64,000 nucleotides of DNA from Alphaproteobacteria bacterium (GTDB lineage: Bacteria; Pseudomonadota; Alphaproteobacteria; Micropepsales; Micropepsaceae), in assembly GCA_017308475.1 (NCBI GenBank), contig JAFKEU010000004.1:579226-643225 (forward strand). The letters are read 5' to 3'. Under the pieces are notes generated by a model. The model did no database searches. It worked only from the letters and a program-made list of their open reading frames with translations, and was not told the origin of the DNA. Of this stretch, positions 10,296 through 17,284 are shown piece by piece. Position 1 is the first letter of the stretch. The number at the start of each line of letters is the position of its first letter. The position numbers were made by a program, and so were the translations under genes.

Positions 10296-10383
10296 GCCCA
10301 GGCTCCTGGAACGGCGGCGGCCCAGGGCAGTATCCGAGCGCGAGGAGATGATCGAAAGACCATCCAATCACAAAGAACGGCGA

Positions 10384-10401
10384 GAACGGCGAAAGCCGTT
10401 C
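10384..10401. repeat. GNRA-capped hairpin upstream of the PRC-barrel gene
   Basis: GAACGGC-GAAA-GCCGTTC forms a perfect 7-bp stem closed by a GAAA tetraloop, about 90 bp after the MgtC-like stop. No T-run follows. It may be a 3' stabiliser or weak terminator for the MgtC-like transcript. Confidence 0.4.
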
Positions 10402-10419
10402 CCGCTGGTCTGGCATCGG

Positions 10420-10433
10420 CGCAAATATTTGCG
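10420..10433. promoter_or_regulatory. 14-bp perfect palindrome before the PRC-barrel gene
   Basis: CGCAAATATTTGCG is fully self-complementary and AT-rich in a GC-rich setting, about 66 bp before the PRC-barrel ATG. It is a plausible operator. Its half-site (GCAAAT) resembles the arms of the palindrome before hemP (20004-20020), but I cannot say that the same regulator binds both. Confidence 0.4.
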
Positions 10434-10498
10434 TGACCGCCGCAACAGCGTGACAAGCCCTGCGTTACGCAAAGGAACTCAAACCTCAGGAGGATTTC

Positions 10499-10870
10499 AT
10501 GACGACCCCCAGCGGTCACACGACGGCAATACTTGCGTCCAAGGTCCGGGGAACTCCGGTCTACAACGACCTCGGCGACAAGATCGGTACGGTGGAAGAC
10601 ATCGTTCTGGACAAGCAGTCCAATCAGATCATGTTCGCGGCGCTGGGCTTTGGCGGCGTCCTGGGCATGGGCGAGAAATACTATCCGGTCCCATGGTCGA
10701 TGCTGGACTATTCCGAGGACGTGGGCGGCTATGTCGTGCCCCTCAACAAGGAAAGCATCGAGAAGGCGCCGGCCTATGAACTCAAGGACCTGACCCGGCA
10801 TGACGGCAGCCTGGGTTCGATCCGCGAGCGGACCTATTCCTACTACAATATCAGCCGCGACTGGCAGTAA
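10499..10870 (+). CDS. PRC-barrel domain protein
   Basis: 123-residue soluble protein with a single PRC-barrel. The strand pattern starts at ILASKVRGTPVYNDLGDKIG-TVEDIVLD and continues through FAALGFGGVLGMGEKYYPVPW, where W and Y/P residues are typical of the fold. The start is fixed by a consensus AGGAGG six bases before ATG 10499. Alphaproteobacterial proteins of this type are often stress-induced and membrane- or RNA-associated, but no enzymatic function is known. The gene is flanked by a palindrome upstream (10420-10433) and a strong hairpin downstream (10881-10910), so it looks monocistronic. Confidence 0.88.
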   Translation: MTTPSGHTTAILASKVRGTPVYNDLGDKIGTVEDIVLDKQSNQIMFAALGFGGVLGMGEKYYPVPWSMLDYSEDVGGYVVPLNKESIEKAPAYELKDLTRHDGSLGSIRERTYSYYNISRDWQ

Positions 10871-10880
10871 GCGATTGCGG

Positions 10881-10910
10881 GGGGCCACCATCCGGCGGGA
10901 TGGTGGCCCC
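10881..10910 (+). terminator. Strong intrinsic-terminator-like hairpin
   Basis: The arms 10881-10893 and 10898-10910 (GGGGCCACCATCC / GGATGGTGGCCCC) pair without mismatch over 13 bp around a GGCG loop. Only TT follows, so it is a weak-tailed terminator or an mRNA-protecting hairpin. It lies 10 bp after the PRC-barrel stop and 30 bp before the next start. Confidence 0.65.
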
Positions 10911-10940
10911 TTCCGTGCGGGGAGAAAGGAGGAGGCGACC

Positions 10941-11201
10941 ATGACACATGCGATGACCACACGGGACCATGAGCTCATCCGCGCCTGGGCGGAAGCGCGG
11001 GGCGGCCATCCCGCCAGAACCAGCCAGCCGGGCGGCGGACCGGTGCTGCGGCTGGATTTCCGTGCCGCCGACGAGAATTTGGCAGAAGCGTCATGGGAAC
11101 CTTTCTTCCGCGTTTTCGACCGGCAGAAGCTGGCCTTCCTCTATCAGGAGCGGACGGATGACGGCCGCATCAGCCGGTACCATCAGTTCATCCGCTCGTG
11201 A
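10941..11201 (+). CDS. Small conserved hypothetical protein (86 aa)
   Basis: Start ATG 10941 is set by a strong AAGGAGGAGG-like ribosome site. The protein has the layout RDHELIRAWAEARGGHPA...VLRLDFR...WEPFFRVFDRQKLAFLYQE...SRYHQFIR. I recognise this as a widespread small orphan family that is sometimes mislabelled '1,4-alpha-glucan branching enzyme'; it has no catalytic domain of that enzyme. The N-terminal half resembles a small helical nucleic-acid-binding-like module and the C-terminal half is a beta-rich WxxFF...LAFLYQ motif. No signal or membrane segment. Function unknown; such genes often sit near stress genes, as here (PRC-barrel, MgtC-like). Confidence 0.75.
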   Translation: MTHAMTTRDHELIRAWAEARGGHPARTSQPGGGPVLRLDFRAADENLAEASWEPFFRVFDRQKLAFLYQERTDDGRISRYHQFIRS

Positions 11202-11204
11202 AGG

Positions 11205-12527
11205 TTAGTGCTGCGTGACGCCATCGGCCTGTGACGGCGCAGGACGGGCGAAGCTCGTCCAGCGGCCGTCCTGCCTTGTGTCCCCCTGTGGCGCGTCCCA
11301 CGGCAGAGCTTCCATACCGTTCAGGTCATAAACAATGCGCCCGTCCTTGACGGTCAATTCGGCCACCAGCTTGCGGGCGCCGTCGATACGGGTGTTGACC
11401 ATGTCTGTGAAGCCGAAGCGACCACTCTGGAGGCGCAGCACCGCCAGATCGGCAATGGCGCCCACGGACAGGTGACCAAGCCCGGCCTGCTTCACCTCTC
11501 GCGCGGGGTGGAAGGTCATGCCGGCCACGGCCTCCTGAAGCGAGAGCCCTATTGCCATCATCTTGCTGGCCACATTCAGGATGTTCTTGGTGGCGCTGTT
11601 CATGCTGTCGACATGCAAGTCCGTCGAGATCGAATCCGGCTCAAATCCCTGCTTCACCATCGGCACGGCCAACGACCATTTGAAACTGCCCCCGCCTGTG
11701 CCGGTGTCGAACCAGATGCCCCGGGCGCGGCCTTCGAGCATCGCCTTTGACGGGCCCAAGGTGACCGGGTCCTGCTCATGGCGCAGGCCCGAATACATGT
11801 GGGTATAGATGTCGCCGGGGCGCAGCTTTTTCGTCAACAGGTCATAGAGCGGACGCTGGGGCCGGTCGCCGCCGAAATCCACCATCACCGGAAGGCCGGC
11901 ATCGGACCCGGCGACCACCGCCTGTTCCACCGGCGTCCATTCCGGCCCGTTGAAATGGGCGGTCTTGATACCAACGACCACGCCCGGAAAGCGCCTGGCC
12001 ATGGCGGCGGTCCTGCCGCCTTCCATGTCGAACAGGTTCTGTTCGTAGCGGCCGCCGCGCATGCCGGCACCCACGATGTTCAGCATCGCCAGCACGCGGG
12101 TCTTGGAGCGGTCGATGATGCGGTCCTTGAAATCCTCGAAATTGCGCCAGCCGGAGCAGCCCGCATCGACCACCGTGGTCACGCCGTTGCGGAAGGTAAA
12201 GCCATCGGGCGGTACCGACAGATCGCCGGCATAGGAATTGCGCTCACCTGTGCCGTTATAGACATGCACATGCAGGTCGATCAGGCCGGGTGTGACGTAA
12301 AGGCCCTTCACGTCGATAGACTTGATAGCGCCGGATGACGGCAGCCCGGCTTCCACGGCCGCGATGCGCCCATCCTTGATGGCGACGTCCATCACGCCGT
12401 CTACGGCATTGCCGGCATCGATGACATGACCGTTCTTCAGCAGCAGGTCGAAGCGCGGCTGGCCTTGCGCGCGGGCGGAGACCGCAATTGCACTTGTGGC
12501 TGCACCCAAAAAATATCGCCGGTTCAT
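11205..12527 (-). CDS. Exported amidohydrolase/deacetylase-family metallohydrolase (cog3964-like)
   Basis: 440 residues with an N-terminal signal carrying twin arginines (MNRRYFLGAATSAIAVSARAQ), consistent with Tat export. The mature part is an amidohydrolase-superfamily barrel: H-x-H in IDLHVHVY, a likely carbamylated lysine in VVGIKTAHF, later metal or substrate residues in YTHMYSGL and SISTDLHVD, and the beta-sandwich DGRIAAVEAG / DLAVLRLQSG flanks. It is annotated in relatives as dihydroorotase or deacetylase; some cog3964 members hydrolyse acetylated alpha-hydroxy acids. Its start overlaps the stop of the PLP-enzyme gene by ATGA, implying translational coupling. Pairing with a SelA-like enzyme is known for this family; export of the pair is unusual. 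Substrate unknown, perhaps an N- or O-acyl acid. Confidence 0.85.
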   Translation of the reverse strand: MNRRYFLGAATSAIAVSARAQGQPRFDLLLKNGHVIDAGNAVDGVMDVAIKDGRIAAVEAGLPSSGAIKSIDVKGLYVTPGLIDLHVHVYNGTGERNSYAGDLSVPPDGFTFRNGVTTVVDAGCSGWRNFEDFKDRIIDRSKTRVLAMLNIVGAGMRGGRYEQNLFDMEGGRTAAMARRFPGVVVGIKTAHFNGPEWTPVEQAVVAGSDAGLPVMVDFGGDRPQRPLYDLLTKKLRPGDIYTHMYSGLRHEQDPVTLGPSKAMLEGRARGIWFDTGTGGGSFKWSLAVPMVKQGFEPDSISTDLHVDSMNSATKNILNVASKMMAIGLSLQEAVAGMTFHPAREVKQAGLGHLSVGAIADLAVLRLQSGRFGFTDMVNTRIDGARKLVAELTVKDGRIVYDLNGMEALPWDAPQGDTRQDGRWTSFARPAPSQADGVTQH

Positions 12528-14101
12528 GCCCGCCGCGCCGTGAAGCTGGCGGGGCCGTATTCGCCCATGTCCACCGTGCCCGCCAGGGAATTGGCGCCGG
12601 CATTGCCGGTGAAAGTCCAGGCGATGGTATTGCCGCCCACCGGGGTATGGCTTTTCAGGACCACCTGATCGGCGTGGACGGTGCCGCTGAGATCGCCTTC
12701 GTAGATCTCGCCCTTGTGATGGCCTGTAAGCGTGCTGCCGTCCTGACGGATCACGAAGCGCTGCTCGCCCGTACCGCGCTGATACTGCACCGTCACAAGC
12801 CAGTCACCCGCCACGGGGGCTGGCGCGCCCGATGGCGCCGTCGGGGTTGCGTGGGAGCCCGGATTTGTCAGAGCCGCGTGGATGGCGTCCGCGACGATGG
12901 CCTCTTCGCCTGGGTCCATCATGTAGGGCATGATGGTCAGTGTGCTGGCCATCTCGCCGGGGCGCGAACCGGTGCCGTTTTCCACCAGGATGCGCGGGGT
13001 TCCCGCGTCCAGCCGCGCCTCTACCTCGCTGCCGGTGATGCCCAGCCGGTTTGCATCCCAATGGATGCGAAGCCGGGTGGCGCGGTTGGACAGGTCCTGC
13101 GGCTGAAGATATTCGAGCTGCACGGTCGGCAGGTCTTTCACCCGACCGGCAATATGATCCAGCCAGCTTCGCCACATGCGCTGCTCGCCGTCATGATCGC
13201 GCCTGTGCCATACCTCTACGGCTGCGAGCAGCCCCATGGATTCTTCCTTGGAGCACTTGAGCGCCCGGCCATAGCAGTGATGCGGTGCGGCCTGGTAATA
13301 CGCCGCCTCGCAAAGGCTCTTGTCGCCGATCAGCATGCCGGACGATTGCGGGCCGCGCAGGCACTTGCCGCCGGAGTAGCCGACCAGCGTCGCCCCTTTG
13401 GCGAGATGGATGTTGGGCACCAGCGGCTCTTCCGCCGCGGCATCGACAAAGACGGGCACGCCCTTCTCCTTGCCGATGGCACATATTGCGGCGATGTTGA
13501 GCGGACTCTTGGCCTCGCGCGGCGAACTCATGACATAGATCATCGCCGTGCGTGGGCCGATAGCAGAACGCATCTGATCCGGCGTCTCCACCTCCACCAG
13601 CTTGGCGCCCACCATGCGGATGCCGACATCGTAGGGATTGCGCGAATGTTTGGGGACGAGGACCTGGTCCTTGCCCTTGATGTAGGGCAGCGCCTGGGCC
13701 TTCTCGACATCCGATCCGGCGATGCAGGCGATGGTCGCCAGAACGATCGCCGCTTCGCAGCCATTGGTGACGATGCCCCATTCCGCGCCGTTCAGCGCCG
13801 CCAGCCGCGCGCCGATGCCATTCATCATCTCGTCCAAGTCGACGTAATAGTGCGAGGCCTCGAACATCGCCTGTTTGACCTCCGGCAGCGAGCGCGAGCC
13901 GGAGATGATGGTGTAGGTGCCGCGCGCATTAATGAGCGGCCGGACCCCGATGCGGGTGAAGCAATTGTCCGCCTCGAGGCCCGTCAGCTTGGGCAGCGCG
14001 ATGGCGGCCGCCGCCGGCGCGGCCGCCAAGGGCGCCACCGCCAGCGCGCCGCCAGAGGTCTTGAGCAGGTCGCGCCGGCTCCACTTGCCGAACAGTGCCA
14101 T
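12524..14101 (-). CDS. Tat-exported SelA-related PLP enzyme (DgaE/SelA-like lyase family) with C-terminal beta domain
   Basis: 525 residues from ATG 14101 (GGGAGG five bases upstream; a GTG two codons earlier is possible). The N-terminus has a twin-arginine signal, SRRDLLKTSGG, followed by a hydrophobic Ala-rich stretch. Residues about 45-390 form a fold-type I PLP enzyme of the SelA/glucosaminate-phosphate ammonia-lyase group: VRPLINARGTYT, GIVTNGCEAAI, the pyridine-binding Asp in VFVDAAAEEP and the PLP lysine in GYSGGKCLRGPQSSG (about Lys246). The last about 130 residues, after an Ala/Pro linker (about 395-405), are a separate beta-rich domain (DWLVTVQYQRGTGEQRFVIRQDG) of unknown role. It lies between the RidA-like and amidohydrolase genes. 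A PLP enzyme acting outside the cytoplasm is rare; Tat would allow export with cofactor bound. Confidence 0.82.
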   Translation of the reverse strand: MALFGKWSRRDLLKTSGGALAVAPLAAAPAAAAIALPKLTGLEADNCFTRIGVRPLINARGTYTIISGSRSLPEVKQAMFEASHYYVDLDEMMNGIGARLAALNGAEWGIVTNGCEAAIVLATIACIAGSDVEKAQALPYIKGKDQVLVPKHSRNPYDVGIRMVGAKLVEVETPDQMRSAIGPRTAMIYVMSSPREAKSPLNIAAICAIGKEKGVPVFVDAAAEEPLVPNIHLAKGATLVGYSGGKCLRGPQSSGMLIGDKSLCEAAYYQAAPHHCYGRALKCSKEESMGLLAAVEVWHRRDHDGEQRMWRSWLDHIAGRVKDLPTVQLEYLQPQDLSNRATRLRIHWDANRLGITGSEVEARLDAGTPRILVENGTGSRPGEMASTLTIMPYMMDPGEEAIVADAIHAALTNPGSHATPTAPSGAPAPVAGDWLVTVQYQRGTGEQRFVIRQDGSTLTGHHKGEIYEGDLSGTVHADQVVLKSHTPVGGNTIAWTFTGNAGANSLAGTVDMGEYGPASFTARRA

Positions 14102-14112
14102 GCTCACCTCCC

Positions 14113-14595
14113 TCAGATATAGCCGATGACGTCGATCTCGATCAGCGAATTGCCGGGAATGCCGGCGGCAGGCGCCACGGTGGTGCGCACCGGCGGCACA
14201 TCGCCCCAGTCATAGCTGTAATAGATCTTGTTCATGGCGTCGTAGTCCTTGAGGTCGTTCAGATAGACATTGACCTTCAGGAGCTTCTGCAGCGAAGAAC
14301 CCGCTTCTTGCAGATTCTTGGAAATCTCGTCGATCACGCCACGCGTGTGGTCTTCGATGGTGCCGGGCTTGTGATAGCCCACACCCGACAGGAAAATCAT
14401 GTTGCCATAGGCCACGGCACGCGAATACATCGGCTTCTTCGCCGGGGGCGGATTGGGCGCCGGATAGGGCGAACGCTTTTCCATTTTCGGCTGGGCCTTT
14501 GCCTGGCCGGCCACCATTGCCGCACCCGCCGCCGCACCGGCTGCAGCTTTCGCTCCGCCCTTGAGCAGACCGCGCCTGGAACGCTTGCTGTCCAT
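14113..14595 (-). CDS. Tat-exported RidA/YjgF-family protein
   Basis: 160 residues: a twin-arginine signal (KRSRRGLLKGG, then an Ala/Gly-rich hydrophobic segment ending in GQAKA) joined to a complete RidA domain (about residues 55-160). RidA features are SRAVAYGNMIFLSGVG, HTRGVIDEISKNLQEAGSS, LLKVNVYLNDL and VPPVRTTV, where the Arg corresponds to the residue that binds the carboxylate of enamine/imine substrates in active RidAs, and ends IEIDVIGYI. Cytoplasmic RidA hydrolyses reactive enamines released by PLP ammonia-lyases. Here it is first in an operon with an exported PLP enzyme 11 bp downstream, so the exported trio may repeat that chemistry in the periplasm (inference). Confidence 0.87.
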   Translation of the reverse strand: MDSKRSRRGLLKGGAKAAAGAAAGAAMVAGQAKAQPKMEKRSPYPAPNPPPAKKPMYSRAVAYGNMIFLSGVGYHKPGTIEDHTRGVIDEISKNLQEAGSSLQKLLKVNVYLNDLKDYDAMNKIYYSYDWGDVPPVRTTVAPAAGIPGNSLIEIDVIGYI

Positions 14596-14687
14596 GACTG
14601 TCCCCCTGAAATTATTTGTGATGACGCCTAGCGCGCCTTATAGGGGCATCAAACCAGTTTGGCGGCGGCCTGCAAAGCAGAACCGGT

Positions 14688-15371
14688 TCAGCCGTTCAGG
14701 GAAAATTCCACCGGCACAACCGCATCCAGGGTGCGGCTGGGAAAATCCGCGGGCAGCGGCGGCAGCGGCTGGGCGCGCTGGATCAGGGCCAGCGCTTCGG
14801 CATCCAGCACCGGGCGACCGGAGCTTTTGGCGATGTCCGCCCACAGCACTCGTCCCCCTGCATCCATCACGAAATGCAGCATCACCACGCCTTGGATGCG
14901 CGCCTGGCGGGCCGCGCGCGGATATTGCTTGAAGCGGTTCAGCTGGGCCAGCAGCCGGGCGACGAAATCCTGCCGTGCCTGGTCGTTCTCGGCCTTCGGA
15001 GCCGAAGCCGGCGGGGGCGGCACCGGGCTGCCAGCCGCCGGCGGCGCTGCCGCAGTCACCGGCGCGGGCGCGGTGGGCAGCACCACCGGCAGGGGCACGC
15101 TGACCACCGTGGGCTGCACCATTTGGGGCGGCAGCGGCAGATCGTCCGCCTTCTGCTTGGGTTTGTCCTGATGAATCACAACCATCATCACCCTGGGCAA
15201 GCGGACCGGCGCGACATGGACCATCGCCAGCAAGCCCGTTACCGCCGCCACATGAAACGCCAGCGTCAGGCCAATGCTCACCAGCTTGCCCCGGTCCAGC
15301 GGCCCCAGCGCCGGTTTCGGCTTGATGGCATGGGCATGATCGAATGCGCTCAGCGGGACGGGGATGGTCAT
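14688..15371 (-). CDS. tonB: TonB-family energy transducer
   Basis: 227 residues starting at ATG 15371, which overlaps the stop of the PepSY gene by ATGA. Short cytoplasmic N-terminus, one membrane anchor (LVSIGLTLAFHVAAVTGLLAM, about 30-52), a periplasmic Pro/Ala/Val-rich spacer, then a TonB C-terminal domain (about 140-225) with RFKQYPRAARQARIQGVVMLHF and SGRPVLDAEALALIQRAQPLPPLP. It couples proton-motive force to outer-membrane receptors, most directly the siderophore receptor of the same operon (17285-19666). It is the last gene of that operon. Confidence 0.9.
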   Translation of the reverse strand: MTIPVPLSAFDHAHAIKPKPALGPLDRGKLVSIGLTLAFHVAAVTGLLAMVHVAPVRLPRVMMVVIHQDKPKQKADDLPLPPQMVQPTVVSVPLPVVLPTAPAPVTAAAPPAAGSPVPPPPASAPKAENDQARQDFVARLLAQLNRFKQYPRAARQARIQGVVMLHFVMDAGGRVLWADIAKSSGRPVLDAEALALIQRAQPLPPLPADFPSRTLDAVVPVEFSLNG

Positions 15372-16576
15372 GCCGGCTCTTCCTCCAGCTCCTTTTCGGG
15401 GATTTCCTCCAGCCTGGCGGTCATGGGCACGTGGCGACGGCGCTTCTTCAGCCACATGATCAGGCCGGTAACGATAAACAGGCTTGGCACCAGCCCGGAC
15501 AGGAACACCAGAAAGCGCCACACCACGCCCAGGCCGGCGCCCTGGTGCAGCGGCCGCATCCAGGCCAGGATACTTCCCGAGTTATCGCGCACCCCAATCA
15601 CCCTGTCGTGCCAGGGATCGACCAGCACGCTGGCGCGCACCGCGTCATGCACCATGAATCCCACAGTGATGGGCTGGTCTGGCCGCGTCGGCAGGGTGAT
15701 GCTGTCCGGCTCGGTACCCGGCATTGCAGCCTTGGCCAACGCCAGAGCGCGATCCGGTCCGATGGACGCGCTGGTGCCAGGCGTCACATGCGGCATGGCA
15801 CGCGGGCCAGGCCCGCCGGGGCCCAGAAGCTGGGGCCAGGCAAGCACCAGGCCGCTATAGCTGACAACCATGAAGATCAGGAAAATCCAGATGCCGGTCG
15901 CCGCATGAAGTTCGCGATGAAACCGCAGGCCGGTGGCGGTGGCACGCACGAAAAAGGCATATTTCCATTGACCGCGGCGCGGCCACCACAAGACCAGTCC
16001 TGTGGCGCCCAGAAGCAGCATGGCCACGCCCAACCAGCCCACCACGATGCTGCGGCCCTCGCGCCCCAGAAGGAAGTTGCCGTGCAGCTGATGGGCGAAG
16101 CGGATGATGGAGGAGCCGATGGCACGGCGCGTTTCCAGCACCTGACCCGACACCGGATCAATGAACACCTGCAGACCAATGGGGGCGCGCCCGCCGCCTT
16201 CGGCGCCCCGCCGGCGCGCGCGGCGCCGCTCTTCGCCGGACGTACGGTTCTGCAGGCCCATCGTGCCCATCGGGCTGATCTGGCCCACGCGCACGGAAAC
16301 GGCCTCGGCCGGCTTTTTGGGGAAGGTGATCTGCAGTTGACCGGCGGTGACGCCTTTGTCCCCGGCAGCCTCGCGCGCAGCATCGGCGACCATCGCCAGC
16401 GGCAGAGGCGCGCCCTGGGTGGTGGCGAAAGGCGGCGGATCCAGCAACTTGTTCAGGACATCGTCATAAACCAGAAGGCTGCCGGACAGGCCAAGAACGG
16501 CACAGAGGATGCCCAGGATCAGGCCGACCCACATATGGACGGTGAACAGCGTGTGCCGGATATCGGCGAATTTCAT
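15368..16576 (-). CDS. PepSY-associated inner-membrane protein (PiuB-like)
   Basis: 402 residues from ATG 16576, chosen because AAGGGGAC lies just upstream and the first helix follows directly; an ATG at 16594 would add six residues and overlap the previous gene. Four hydrophobic segments are visible: HMWVGLILGILCAVLGLSG near the N-terminus, VVGWLGVAMLLLGATGLVL, GIWIFLIFMVVSYSGLVL and LVFLSGLVPSLFIVTGLIMWL. PepSY-type periplasmic parts lie between them, and a Gly/Arg-rich segment is present around residues 110-130 (RRRARRRGA). Such PiuB proteins accompany siderophore receptors and are thought to reduce or release iron in the periplasm. It lies between piuC-like and tonB genes. Confidence 0.87.
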   Translation of the reverse strand: MKFADIRHTLFTVHMWVGLILGILCAVLGLSGSLLVYDDVLNKLLDPPPFATTQGAPLPLAMVADAAREAAGDKGVTAGQLQITFPKKPAEAVSVRVGQISPMGTMGLQNRTSGEERRRARRRGAEGGGRAPIGLQVFIDPVSGQVLETRRAIGSSIIRFAHQLHGNFLLGREGRSIVVGWLGVAMLLLGATGLVLWWPRRGQWKYAFFVRATATGLRFHRELHAATGIWIFLIFMVVSYSGLVLAWPQLLGPGGPGPRAMPHVTPGTSASIGPDRALALAKAAMPGTEPDSITLPTRPDQPITVGFMVHDAVRASVLVDPWHDRVIGVRDNSGSILAWMRPLHQGAGLGVVWRFLVFLSGLVPSLFIVTGLIMWLKKRRRHVPMTARLEEIPEKELEEEPA

Positions 16577-16586
16577 TTTCGTCCCC

Positions 16587-17282
16587 TTACGCATCCGCCC
16601 AGCGGCGGACCAGATTGTGATAAAGCCCGGTCAGGGCGACGATCTCGCTTTCGTCCCCGTACCGGCCTCGAAGGCCTTGGATCGCGGTATCGAGCTCGAA
16701 CAGCATGGCCCGCGCGGCCTCGTCGCCGATCATACTCTGGACCCAGAAGAATGACGACCAGCGGCTGCCGCGTGTTACCTTCGTGACATGATGGCGGCTG
16801 GTGGCGGAATAGAGCAGCATGTCGCCGGCGGGCAGCTTCACGCTGTGCGAACCGTAAGTGTCTTCGATCACCAGCTCGCCGCCGTCATACTCGGCCGGAT
16901 CGGTCAGGAACAGAGTCGCCGAAAGGTCGGTGCGTACCCGGATGGGCATGCCCGACGCGATCGACGGCTTCACAAAGCGGATGGCGTTATCGATGTGCGG
17001 GCCGAATTCCATGCCGGTGTCATAACGATTGAACAGCGGCGGAAAGACCCGCAGCGGCAAGGCCGCGGCATTGAACAAGGGATTTCCGCCCAGCGCCCCC
17101 AGGATGACGTCGCCCAGCGAGCGGGCAGCGGGCGCATTCTCGGGGACCTGAAGATTGTTCTTGGCTCCCGCCGACTGCGCGCCCGCCGTCACCCTGCCGT
17201 CCACCCAGTCGGTGCCTGTCAGTACGCCGCGGATCTCCGCGACCTGCTCCCTGGACAGCAACCGGGGGACATGCACCAGCAT
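16587..17282 (-). CDS. PKHD-type Fe(II)/2-oxoglutarate dioxygenase (PiuC/YbiX family)
   Basis: 231 residues, normal for PiuC/YbiX. N-terminus [18 protein letters not shown] is typical. The double-stranded beta-helix core has the iron motif H-x-D in [11 protein letters not shown], the distal His in [15 protein letters not shown] with the 2-oxoglutarate-binding Arg in [12 protein letters not shown], and [18 protein letters not shown] between them. These enzymes are always linked to TonB-dependent siderophore receptors and iron limitation, though their substrate is still uncertain. The gene starts 2 bp after the receptor stop. Confidence 0.92.
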   Translation of the reverse strand: MLVHVPRLLSREQVAEIRGVLTGTDWVDGRVTAGAQSAGAKNNLQVPENAPAARSLGDVILGALGGNPLFNAAALPLRVFPPLFNRYDTGMEFGPHIDNAIRFVKPSIASGMPIRVRTDLSATLFLTDPAEYDGGELVIEDTYGSHSVKLPAGDMLLYSATSRHHVTKVTRGSRWSSFFWVQSMIGDEAARAMLFELDTAIQGLRGRYGDESEIVALTGLYHNLVRRWADA

Positions 17283-17284
17283 GG

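Noticed and set aside
10376..10402. Near-match to an EcfG promoter upstream of the PRC-barrel gene (AGAAC-N18-CGTT)
   Set aside because: One mismatch in the -35 element and a spacer one base too long; the CGTT is also part of the hairpin stem, so I do not call it a promoter.
12488..14122. 544-residue open frame on the plus strand opposite the PLP enzyme and amidohydrolase
   Set aside because: Composition is high in His/Arg/Gly as in shadow frames, there is no ribosome site, and it overlaps the recognisable genes on the other strand.
15344..16786. 480-residue plus-strand frame opposite the PepSY gene
   Set aside because: Shadow frame without domain; the minus-strand protein has helices and neighbours that fit the iron operon.
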